Below are positions 1 through 5,157 of a DNA stretch of 5,157 bases, piece after piece (the stretch's first letter is position 1; the number at the start of each line of letters is the position of its first letter). The notes beneath the pieces were generated by a model that had not been told where the DNA came from, searched no databases, and worked only from the letters and a program-made list of their open reading frames with translations. This DNA comes from Sphingobacteriales bacterium. Lineage in GTDB: Bacteria; Bacteroidota; Bacteroidia; Chitinophagales; Chitinophagaceae. Where the stretch lies: NCBI GenBank assembly GCA_023251215.1, contig JAHEZF010000143.1:1-5157 (forward strand). The letters are read 5' to 3'. The position numbers and the translations under genes were made by a program.

Positions 1-261
1 TTCAATACCGGGCTCAAGGTAGCGGCCAAAGCGGTCGCCTGAATATACACCTGTAAGGATGGCAACGAAGGTGATGCCTATTTGCGCAGCCGCTAAAAAT
101 TTTTCAGGGTTGTTGGAAAGTTCAAGGGCTTTTTTTGCACTTTCATCACCCTTTTCCGCCTGGTGTTCCAGCCTTGCTTTGCGGGCAGACACCAGGGCAA
201 TCTCCGACATAACGAATAATCCGTTAAAAAAAATCAATACCAGCAGTATAATGATCTCCAT
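1..261 (-). CDS. CNNM/CorC (HlyC-CorC, DUF21) family membrane protein, N-terminal fragment
   Basis: The 87 visible residues begin MEIIILLVLIFFNGLFVMSE and continue into ALVSARKARLE, then NPEKFLAAAQIGITFVAILTG. This is the characteristic start of the DUF21/CNNM transmembrane domain: a first membrane helix (about residues 2-23) with the NG-F-MSE-A signature, a polar stretch (about 24-55), and a second helix beginning near residue 56. Family members are inner-membrane proteins with cytosolic CBS and CorC_HlyC domains, linked to Mg2+/Co2+ or other divalent-cation efflux; older annotations call them hemolysins. Those later domains lie beyond the left edge, so the gene is truncated only by the window. 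The ATG at 261-259 directly follows the TAA of the upstream PAP2 gene with no spacer, so the two are almost certainly co-transcribed and probably translationally coupled. The family call is firm; the ion and exact role are unknown. Confidence 0.9.
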   Translation of the reverse strand, partial: MEIIILLVLIFFNGLFVMSEIALVSARKARLEHQAEKGDESAKKALELSNNPEKFLAAAQIGITFVAILTGVYSGDRFGRYLEPGIE

Positions 262-891
262 TTAAGCCAGAGGTTGATTACCGAAGATAGCAAATCCGGA
301 TTGCTTATTGAAGATGCTGCCGGTAAATACGCCAAAGATGAGGCCCAGCAAGGCTCCGCAAAAAACATCCAGCGGGTAATGTACCCCTGCATATACCTGT
401 GCATAAGCGATGAAAGCTGCCCAGATAAAAGCCAGCCATGCCCAATTTTTAATTACCGGTTTTAAAGTAACAAAGAAAAAAGCGGCCATGCCAAAATGAT
501 TGGCTGCATGATTGGAAATAAAACTATACCCTCTGGCGCATTGTTTCAGTAATAACCGTACGGAAGCAACAAAATCCGGATCACTGCAGGGCCGTAAGCG
601 GTGAAAATTATGTTTAAAAACATAAGTGCCGGTCATATCAGTAAGTGCAACTGTGGAAATAAAAAAAATGACCCACCACAAACCTTTTGTTTTAAAATTA
701 CTCAGTACAAATACCAAAACAAAAAGATAGAGAGGCGCCCAGTAAACAGGATTACGCATTATGGGCATTATGGTATCAAAAAGCGGATTGGACCAGTCGC
801 TGTTTATTTTGATAAACAAAGATTGATCCCATTCTTTTAATTTTTCCCACAAACCGGCTGCTAAAAAGATCATTGCGCAAAAGTAGGGCAT
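262..891 (-). CDS. PAP2-family membrane phosphatase
   Basis: The frame encodes 209 residues with the three PAP2 (type 2 phosphatidic acid phosphatase) motifs in order. Motif 1 (K-x6-RP) is K93 to R100-P101. Motif 2 is S126-N127-H128 in FISNHAANHFG, a variant of PSGH. Motif 3 is H171 and D175 in AQVYAGVHYPLD, with H171 the expected nucleophile. Gln165 stands where the classical SR-x5-H-x3-D motif has Arg. Hydrophobic segments near 50-66, 71-90, 130-144, 150-168 and 174-192 indicate an integral membrane enzyme. Known relatives dephosphorylate undecaprenyl pyrophosphate, phosphatidate, PGP or lipid A; the sequence does not decide among these. Coordinates give the longest frame, but the start is uncertain. 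A perfect -7 box lies over codons 3-5, so ATG at 873 (M7) or TTG at 852 (just before WEKLKEWDQ) is more likely the true start. The gene abuts the downstream CNNM gene and diverges from the LtaS-like gene. Confidence 0.92.
   Translation of the reverse strand: MPYFCAMIFLAAGLWEKLKEWDQSLFIKINSDWSNPLFDTIMPIMRNPVYWAPLYLFVLVFVLSNFKTKGLWWVIFFISTVALTDMTGTYVFKHNFHRLRPCSDPDFVASVRLLLKQCARGYSFISNHAANHFGMAAFFFVTLKPVIKNWAWLAFIWAAFIAYAQVYAGVHYPLDVFCGALLGLIFGVFTGSIFNKQSGFAIFGNQPLA
878..885 (-). promoter_or_regulatory. Candidate -7 promoter box for the PAP2-CNNM operon
   Basis: Read on the minus strand this is TACTTTTG, an exact match to the Bacteroidota primary-sigma -7 consensus TAnnTTTG, followed by C as is common. 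Transcription would begin about 4-7 bases further on, near 874-871. That is at or just before the ATG at 873 and about 20 bases before the TTG at 852. I see no good -33 TTTG at the usual distance. A single 8-mer with four fixed T/G positions can occur by chance, so support is moderate. Confidence 0.4.
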
Positions 892-966
892 GAAACCGAA
901 TGAGCTCTTTGCCCAGCGTTTAAAAATTGATAACAGGGTATTGAGAAACCGGTTAAATTAAGTTCT

Positions 967-997
967 TTTGTAGTCCTTTTGGATCCTGTAGTTATTG
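967..997 (+). promoter_or_regulatory. Weak candidate promoter for the LtaS-like gene
   Basis: A TTTG at 967-970 is followed after 18 bases by TAGTTATTG (989-997). This resembles the Bacteroidota -33 TTTG and -7 TAnnTTTG boxes, but with one extra spacer base and one mismatch. It would give a leader of only about 5-8 bases before the ATG at 1009. The divergent spacer 892-1008 must hold a promoter for this gene unless it is read from further away, and this is the best plus-strand candidate I find in it. Confidence 0.25.
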
Positions 998-1008
998 CCT
1001 GAAAAATT

Positions 1009-2988
1009 ATGCTGGTACGTTTCAAAATACCCAAGACCCTCCTGTGGGTGATAAACCTGTTATTTATCTTCCTCCTGATTTTTACACTATTCAGGCTTGC
1101 TACCTATTTTGCATTCAAGCCAAAAGGATTTTCTTTTGCCGATCTTATCCCTTCTTTTGTAATGGGCCTTCGCTATGATCTGCGGTGGATATCTTTTATA
1201 TTATTACCCATTGTTCTTATAAGTATGCTACCAAAGCTGTCACCGTTTTATTCTGCTAAAAATAAAAAATGGTGGACCTGGTATCTTGCCATACTCACAT
1301 TTATCGTGTTTTTCTTTTTTGCAATTGATTTTGGCAGTTTCTCTTATAACCGGACAAGATTAGATGCAGGCGCTTTGAATTTTGCAGAGGACTTCAGTAT
1401 TTCTATGAAAATGATCTGGCAAACCTATCCGATGATCTGGATGATACTTGGCCTTATTGTGGCTGTATTACTTTTCCGATGGATGTTCAGGCAAAGCCAC
1501 TGGAGAGTGATCAACAGAACAGAGGGGATGGGCATTCAATACCGGAGAAAATTTTTTGTTGTTGCAGCTTTTATCCTCGGGTTTTTCATTTATGGAAGAT
1601 TGTCCTGGCCGCCGCTGAGCTGGAAAAACAGTTTTGTGTTTCATGATAACTTTAAATCTTACCTGGCATTAAATCCGTTGCAGAATTTTTTTGCAACTCT
1701 CAAATTCCGGAAACCTGATTTTAATGAAAAAAAAGCAAGAGAAGTATTTCCGCTGATGGCAGAATGGATGCAGTTGCCGGGTAAAAAAACTTTTTCTTAC
1801 CGCCGCGAAATAGCTCCCCGTAGCAATTCATTGGAGAGCCGCCCCAATATTGTTCTGGTGCAATGTGAGTCGTTCAGCATGTACAAGAGCAGCATGAGTG
1901 GCAATCCAATGAATGCGACACCGTATTTTAAGTCGCTCTGCCAGAAAGGAATTTTTTTTGAACGCTGTTTTGCACCTCATTTTTCAACCGCAAGAGCATT
2001 GTTTGCGGTGCTTACCGGCATCCCGGATGCGCAATTGTTTAAATTTTCTACCCGAAACCCATTAGCCCTGAAGCAGCATACTATTATCAACAATTTTGAA
2101 GGATACAGCAAACATTATTTTCTGGGTGGTAACCCTGAGTTCAACAATTTTAAAGGCCTGCTTGAAAATATTGACGGGCTACAGATGCATACCGAAGGAA
2201 GTTTTAAAACACCGAAAATAAACGTTTGGGGCATCAGCGATAAGGATCTTTTTATGGAAGCTAATGAAGTATTCAGGAAACAAAACAAACCTTTCTTTGC
2301 CTACATACAAACCTCCGACAACCACCGGCCTTACATGATACCGGAAAAAGATACGGTTGATTTTAAATGGGGAATGGCTGAGGATGATGAATTGCGACAC
2401 TTTGGATTTGAATCTTTGCAGGAATACAATTCATTCCGGTATTCTGATTATTGCTTCCGTAAATTCCTGGAAGCAGCTGAAAAGGAAGAATATTTTCACA
2501 ATACCATTTTTGTTTTTGTCGGTGATCATGGCGTAGCCGGCAATGCTGAAGCCATTTATCCTTCCACTGCATGGACGGAACAGCGACTTACAGACGAACA
2601 TGTGCCGTTGCTTTTTTATGCTCCATATTTATTATCTCCGCAAAAAAGAACTGAGGTGGTTTCGCAGATTGATGTATTACCTACAATTGCCGGCATGCTG
2701 AATCAGTCCTATGTCAATACCACATTGGGAAGAGACCTGCTTGATCCGGATAAAAAAAATAATTATGCTTTTATTACAAATACTGCCGGCACCATCGGTA
2801 TGGTAACAGATGATTTTTATTTTATCAAGAACCTTAATTTTCCTGATGACCAGTTAGTCCCGGTTACAAATGGTGTCCTTCCTTACAGCAAAGTCCGGCA
2901 GGATTCTGTTCAGCAAAAAATGTCGGATTTTACTTCTGCTTTTTTTGAGACGGCGAAATATATGCTGATGAATAATAATAAGGATTAG
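1009..2988 (+). CDS. LTA synthase/sulfatase-family membrane phosphotransferase (LtaS-like)
   Basis: This is a complete 659-residue protein, close in length to S. aureus LtaS. An N-terminal membrane part has five likely helices (about 9-33, 50-74, 89-107, 141-158, 182-199), followed by a linker and an extracytoplasmic sulfatase-fold domain (about 278-590). Expected metal and catalytic residues are visible: E287 in VLVQCES, T327 in FSTARA (predicted nucleophile), H439 in SDNH, D506-H507 in VGDHG, and H531 before VPLL. Known relatives transfer phosphoglycerol or phosphoethanolamine from phospholipids to envelope glycans. Bacteroidota lack lipoteichoic acid, so the acceptor here is unknown. NVWGISD (W407) resembles the Gram-negative branch more than Firmicute LtaS. 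ATG at 1009 is the first possible start because an in-frame TGA lies at 1000-1002. It diverges from the PAP2 gene and converges on the methyltransferase, so it appears monocistronic. A plain arylsulfatase is less likely, because the membrane part and a Thr nucleophile fit LtaS. Confidence 0.9.
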   Translation: MLVRFKIPKTLLWVINLLFIFLLIFTLFRLATYFAFKPKGFSFADLIPSFVMGLRYDLRWISFILLPIVLISMLPKLSPFYSAKNKKWWTWYLAILTFIVFFFFAIDFGSFSYNRTRLDAGALNFAEDFSISMKMIWQTYPMIWMILGLIVAVLLFRWMFRQSHWRVINRTEGMGIQYRRKFFVVAAFILGFFIYGRLSWPPLSWKNSFVFHDNFKSYLALNPLQNFFATLKFRKPDFNEKKAREVFPLMAEWMQLPGKKTFSYRREIAPRSNSLESRPNIVLVQCESFSMYKSSMSGNPMNATPYFKSLCQKGIFFERCFAPHFSTARALFAVLTGIPDAQLFKFSTRNPLALKQHTIINNFEGYSKHYFLGGNPEFNNFKGLLENIDGLQMHTEGSFKTPKINVWGISDKDLFMEANEVFRKQNKPFFAYIQTSDNHRPYMIPEKDTVDFKWGMAEDDELRHFGFESLQEYNSFRYSDYCFRKFLEAAEKEEYFHNTIFVFVGDHGVAGNAEAIYPSTAWTEQRLTDEHVPLLFYAPYLLSPQKRTEVVSQIDVLPTIAGMLNQSYVNTTLGRDLLDPDKKNNYAFITNTAGTIGMVTDDFYFIKNLNFPDDQLVPVTNGVLPYSKVRQDSVQQKMSDFTSAFFETAKYMLMNNNKD

Positions 2989-3773
2989 CCTGCGGTTTTT
3001 TTAGAAATGATGATCATCCTTGGTGTTTTTCTAACATCATAATTGCCGAACCGATAATCACCAAACACTTCCTGCAGCTTCATTCCCTGGAAAGAAAGCA
3101 TATCTGTAAAATCTCCCAGGGAAAACTTGGCCACTTTCTCCGTGTATTCAGGCGATTGGGGCAGCGATGAGTCGCTTACCCTGATCTTTTTATAAAAATG
3201 TGTCTCATCATCCCAGCGCTGAATCTCATAAGTGGTGCCGTTCACTTGTTTGATCTCATGATGTACCAGGTGATCTTCTGCATAATGTGCATTCAGGTAA
3301 TCAATCACCAATATGCCTCCTTCTTTCAGGCTTTTGGCAATGGTGCGGATAGCATCATCATGTTCCCGCCGGGTTTTGAAATAACCAAAGCTGGTAAAAA
3401 AATTAAATGCATAATCAAAATAATTTACCCGGAAAGGGAATCGCATATCATGCACAAAAAATTCCAGGTTCTCTTTTTCTCCGGATGTCCCTGTGGACTC
3501 TTTTGGAGTGTCTGTTTGAATAAACTGTTTGGCGCAGGCGATGCTGTTTGGCGAAATATCAATGCCCGTTACATGAAAACCGAGTGAAGCAAGTATCCTG
3601 CTATGTCTTCCTTTGCCGCAGGCTACATCCAGCATCAGGCTTCCGGGAGGCGGTTGCAGGTGGTCCACCAGTTTGCGGATGAATGTTTCGGCTTCTTTTT
3701 CATCCCGTTCAAAATAAAGTTTGTGATAGAAAGGAGAATTGAACCAGTCAATATACCATGGCTTTTCTGTCAT
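2985..3773 (-). CDS. Class I SAM-dependent methyltransferase, substrate unknown
   Basis: From ATG 3773 the product has 262 residues. The Rossmann-fold SAM site is clear: motif I LDVACGKGRHS (48-58, with D49, G53 and G55), the acidic ribose-binding D72 in GIDIS (70-74), motif II-like FVHDMRFPF (106-114), and a post-motif strand GGILVIDYLN (about 142-151). The rest resembles the small cytosolic Methyltransf_25/11 group; nothing identifies the methyl acceptor. The frame stays open to an ATG at 3815, adding 14 residues. I prefer 3773 because MTEKPWYIDWFNSPFYHKLYF looks like the conserved N-terminus of these proteins and a perfect -7 box (3787-3794) lies within the extra codons. A Ser/Thr/Lys/Glu-rich stretch (residues 85-100) looks like a loop insertion. 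The TAA stop (2987-2985) overlaps the TAG of the convergent LtaS-like gene. No neighbour is co-directional within the window. Confidence 0.9.
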   Translation of the reverse strand: MTEKPWYIDWFNSPFYHKLYFERDEKEAETFIRKLVDHLQPPPGSLMLDVACGKGRHSRILASLGFHVTGIDISPNSIACAKQFIQTDTPKESTGTSGEKENLEFFVHDMRFPFRVNYFDYAFNFFTSFGYFKTRREHDDAIRTIAKSLKEGGILVIDYLNAHYAEDHLVHHEIKQVNGTTYEIQRWDDETHFYKKIRVSDSSLPQSPEYTEKVAKFSLGDFTDMLSFQGMKLQEVFGDYRFGNYDVRKTPRMIIISKKTAG

Positions 3774-3786
3774 AATAATATTAGAA

Positions 3787-3794
3787 CAAATGTA
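3787..3794 (-). promoter_or_regulatory. Candidate -7 promoter box for the methyltransferase gene
   Basis: On the minus strand this reads TACATTTG, an exact TAnnTTTG match. The predicted start of transcription, near 3783-3780, leaves a leader of about 7-10 bases before the ATG at 3773 and excludes the upstream ATG at 3815. A TTG on the same strand at 3810-3808 lies 13 bases upstream, closer than the roughly 17-23 expected for a -33 box. The upstream element is therefore unclear. Confidence 0.5.
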
Positions 3795-3807
3795 ACATTG
3801 CTTTAAA

Positions 3808-3817
3808 CAATCCATTG
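3808..3817. promoter_or_regulatory. CAAT-CC-ATTG palindrome centred between divergent promoters
   Basis: A short inverted repeat, CAAT and ATTG around two C bases, is centred at 3812.5. The two opposing -7 boxes (3787-3794 minus, 3831-3838 plus) are exactly equidistant from it, 13 bases on each side. It could supply a TTG to each promoter or bind a shared regulator. The half-sites are only four bases, so chance is possible. Confidence 0.25.
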
Positions 3818-3830
3818 AAACCGAAAGCCG

Positions 3831-3838
3831 TATTTTTG
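3831..3838 (+). promoter_or_regulatory. Candidate -7 promoter box for glmM
   Basis: TATTTTTG followed by CC matches TAnnTTTG exactly. Transcription would start near 3842-3845, giving a leader of roughly 75 bases before the GTG at 3918. No TTTG stands at the normal -33 distance; the nearest TTG (3815-3817) is 13 bases upstream. The box fits the orientation of glmM and is the only exact plus-strand match I find between the two genes. Confidence 0.5.
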
Positions 3839-3870
3839 CCTGCTCAGTAAGCTATTAACTACAGGCTATC

Positions 3871-3927
3871 ATGCAACGCATAAACTTTTTAACTTATCAA
3901 CTTATCAACTTCACAAAGTGCCACTAA
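3871..3927 (+). other. Possible 18-codon leader ORF overlapping the glmM start
   Basis: An ATG at 3871 opens a short frame encoding MQRINFLTYQLINFTKCH and ending at TAA 3925-3927, seven bases past the glmM GTG and in a different frame. Its placement inside the predicted mRNA leader would allow coupling or upstream-ORF control. Nothing in the peptide suggests function, and part of it comes from the AACTTATC repeat. It may be only a chance frame. Confidence 0.12.
3891..3912 (+). repeat. AACTTATC short tandem repeat in the glmM leader
   Basis: Two exact copies of the 8-mer AACTTATC (3891-3898, 3899-3906) are followed by a partial third copy, AACTTC (3907-3912). They end six bases before the GTG of glmM. 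The tract is A/T-rich and probably unstructured. In a phylum that does not rely on Shine-Dalgarno pairing, such a tract may aid ribosome access, but that is inference. A change in copy number would alter the leader length. Confidence 0.6.
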
Positions 3928-5157
3928 TCAAAAGCATATCCGGGATCAGGGGAACAGTTGGGAATAAACCAGGTGATAACTTAACTCCAGATGATATTGA
4001 AAAATTTTCAGGAGCCTTCGGACAATTGCTGCTTGAAAAATATCCGGATAAAAAGACGAATGCAAAAATGGTGATTGGCCGGGATGGAAGAACCAGCGGT
4101 GAAATGGTTCGGAATATAATTGTGAAAACACTTACAGGATTGGGTGTTGATGTAGTTGATCTTGGTCTTTCTACTACACCGACAGTTGAATTAGCGGTGA
4201 AAATGGAAAATGCAATCGGTGGTATCATCATCACGGCCAGCCATAATCCTGCTGATTGGAATGCATTGAAATTGCTGAACAGTGAAGGCGAATTCATTTC
4301 TGCCAAAACCGGTAATAAGTTGCTGGATAAAGCTGCCAGAGAAGATTTCAGTTTGCCAAAGGCAGATAAATCAGGAAAAGTTATAGTTAATGAAAGTTAT
4401 TTGCAGAAACATATTGATGCGATCCTGAAATATCCTTTAGTGAATGCAAAAGCTATTGCGAAAAAAAATTTTAAAGTGGTGGTGGATGCCATCAATTCCA
4501 CCGGGGCCATTTTCGTACCGGTTTTGCTGAAGGCTTTAGGAGTAAATGATATAATTGTTTTAAATGGAGAAGTGAATGGGAAATTTGCTCACAACCCGGA
4601 ACCCTTGCCGGAACATTTGAATGAATTGAGCAGTGAAGTGGTAAAACAAAAAGCTGATCTCGGTATTGCCGTTGACCCGGATGTGGATCGTTTGTGTTTT
4701 GTATGTGAAGACGGCAGCATGTTTGGCGAAGAATATACTCTTGTTGCGGTAGCTGATTATGTATTGAGTAAAAGAAAACCTGCCTTGCCGGCAGGCGGGG
4801 GCAATACTGTAAGCAATATGAGCAGCACCAAAGCATTAAAAGAAATTACACTGAAACATGGCGGCGGATATTTTCCATCTGCAGTAGGAGAAGTGAATGT
4901 AGTGAAGAAGATGAAAGAAGTGCATGCAGTGATCGGTGGTGAGGGAAATGGCGGCATCATTGTTCCTGATTTTCATTATGGCCGTGATGCATTAATAGGT
5001 ATCGGTCTGTTTTTAAGTCATCTCGCCAATCATAAAAAAGGGATCAAATCACTGCGGACATTGTATCCTGATTATTTTATTGCAAAGAAAAAAATAGATC
5101 TGCAAAATGGGGTTGATGTGAAAGCGATTTTTGAAAAGATAAAAAAGAAATACAAAA
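3918..5157 (+). CDS. glmM: Phosphoglucosamine mutase (alpha-D-phosphohexomutase family), C-terminus beyond window
   Basis: The open frame gives 413 residues with no stop before the edge; relatives have about 460. The start MPLIKSISGIRGTVG matches the usual N-terminus of Bacteroidota GlmM proteins, which supports the GTG at 3918. There is no in-frame ATG between 3867 and this GTG. Family motifs appear in order: the phosphoserine loop TASHNP (T106-P111, catalytic S108), the Mg2+ site DPDVDR (D253, D255, D257, R258), and the sugar-binding loop GGEGNGG (E342, N344). The enzyme converts glucosamine-6-phosphate to glucosamine-1-phosphate in the cytosol, feeding UDP-GlcNAc, peptidoglycan and lipid A synthesis. 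The phosphate-binding domain 4 is mostly outside the window. Phosphomannomutase or phosphoglucomutase activity cannot be excluded, since the family is hard to separate by sequence. Oddity: residues 288-294 (PALPAGG) are encoded by a GC-rich palindrome and look inserted. Confidence 0.92.
   Translation, partial: MPLIKSISGIRGTVGNKPGDNLTPDDIEKFSGAFGQLLLEKYPDKKTNAKMVIGRDGRTSGEMVRNIIVKTLTGLGVDVVDLGLSTTPTVELAVKMENAIGGIIITASHNPADWNALKLLNSEGEFISAKTGNKLLDKAAREDFSLPKADKSGKVIVNESYLQKHIDAILKYPLVNAKAIAKKNFKVVVDAINSTGAIFVPVLLKALGVNDIIVLNGEVNGKFAHNPEPLPEHLNELSSEVVKQKADLGIAVDPDVDRLCFVCEDGSMFGEEYTLVAVADYVLSKRKPALPAGGGNTVSNMSSTKALKEITLKHGGGYFPSAVGEVNVVKKMKEVHAVIGGEGNGGIIVPDFHYGRDALIGIGLFLSHLANHKKGIKSLRTLYPDYFIAKKKIDLQNGVDVKAIFEKIKKKYK
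4779..4799 (+). repeat. GC-rich 21-bp imperfect palindrome inside glmM
   Basis: CCTGCC (4779-4784) can pair with GGCGGG (4794-4799, one T-G wobble). The inner TGCC (4786-4789) pairs with GGCA (4790-4793), leaving T4785 as a bulge. An alternative hairpin is CCTGCC-TTGCC-GGCAGG. The unit is exactly seven codons and encodes PALPAGG between SKRK and GNTVSN. Its GC content is far above the flanking sequence. It resembles the CCTGCCTGCCGGCAGGCAGG-type palindromes that I recall as dispersed repeats in some Bacteroidota genomes; that recollection is not verified here. Confidence 0.6.

Noticed and set aside
947..954. AACCGGTT palindrome in the PAP2/LtaS-like divergent spacer as an operator
   Set aside because: It is only 8 bases, does not extend, and is not symmetrically placed with respect to candidate promoters; chance is a sufficient explanation.
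2989..3001. T-run after the LtaS-like gene (TGCGGTTTTTTTA) as an intrinsic terminator
   Set aside because: No GC-rich stem precedes the T-run, and the bases are the 3' coding end of the methyltransferase (Lys-Lys-Thr-Ala-Gly on the other strand).
3198..3587. Open frame of 129 codons on the plus strand
   Set aside because: It is antisense to the well-supported methyltransferase, has Cys/Ile-rich composition and no recognisable domain.
3838..3866. GCCTG/CAGGC stem in the glmM leader as a riboswitch or attenuator (including a glmS-like control element)
   Set aside because: The stem has five pairs with a 19-base A/T-rich loop, and no second helix, T-run or conserved RNA motif is visible.
3911..4306. 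Open frame of 131 codons on the minus strand
   Set aside because: It is antisense to the conserved N-terminal domain of GlmM, including the TASHNP loop, and its sequence is low in charge and unlike any family.
4492..4960. Two minus-strand open frames within glmM
   Set aside because: Both are antisense to conserved GlmM sequence and show no domain or start context of their own.
1..5157. CRISPR array, tRNA/rRNA, insertion sequence, defence island or biosynthetic cluster
   Set aside because: No spaced direct repeats, no structural RNA signatures, no transposase or terminal inverted repeats, and all five genes are recognisable chromosomal families.

Overview
This 5.2 kb window looks like ordinary chromosomal sequence from a member of the Bacteroidota, most likely the Chitinophagaceae/Sphingobacteriia side. 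The reasons are moderate-to-low GC by eye, no clear Shine-Dalgarno sites before the genes, several exact matches to the Bacteroidota -7 promoter box TAnnTTTG, and protein features typical of that phylum. Examples are a GlmM beginning PLIKSISGIRGT and an LTA-synthase-like sulfatase with WGISDKDLF. The assignment is an inference from sequence style, not a database result.

Layout. Positions 1-261 (minus) hold the N-terminus of a CNNM/CorC-type (DUF21) membrane protein that runs off the left edge. Immediately upstream of it in transcription, with no intervening base (TAA directly followed by ATG), is a PAP2-family membrane phosphatase (262-891, minus). A divergent spacer of about 117 bp separates this pair from a full-length LTA-synthase/sulfatase-like membrane enzyme (1009-2988, plus). 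That gene meets a SAM-dependent methyltransferase (2985-3773, minus) tail to tail, and their stop codons overlap. A compact divergent promoter region (3774-3917) then leads into a GTG-started phosphoglucosamine mutase (3918 to the right edge, plus), which is incomplete. No stretch longer than 300 bases lacks a gene.

How the genes relate. Three of the five have plausible envelope roles: the PAP2 lipid phosphatase, the LtaS-like transferase, and GlmM, which makes GlcN-1-P for UDP-GlcNAc, peptidoglycan and lipid A. The CNNM protein is probably an ion transporter. The methyltransferase has no recognisable substrate. I see no mobile element, CRISPR array, RNA gene, defence system or secondary-metabolite cluster, and no convincing undescribed multi-gene system.

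The most interesting details are small. A GC-rich 21-bp imperfect palindrome sits as exactly seven in-frame codons inside glmM and looks like an inserted repeat unit. Two divergent -7 boxes are placed exactly symmetrically around a CAAT-CC-ATTG palindrome. In both minus-strand genes with visible 5' ends, a perfect -7 box lies inside the first codons of the longest reading frame, which argues for later starts.
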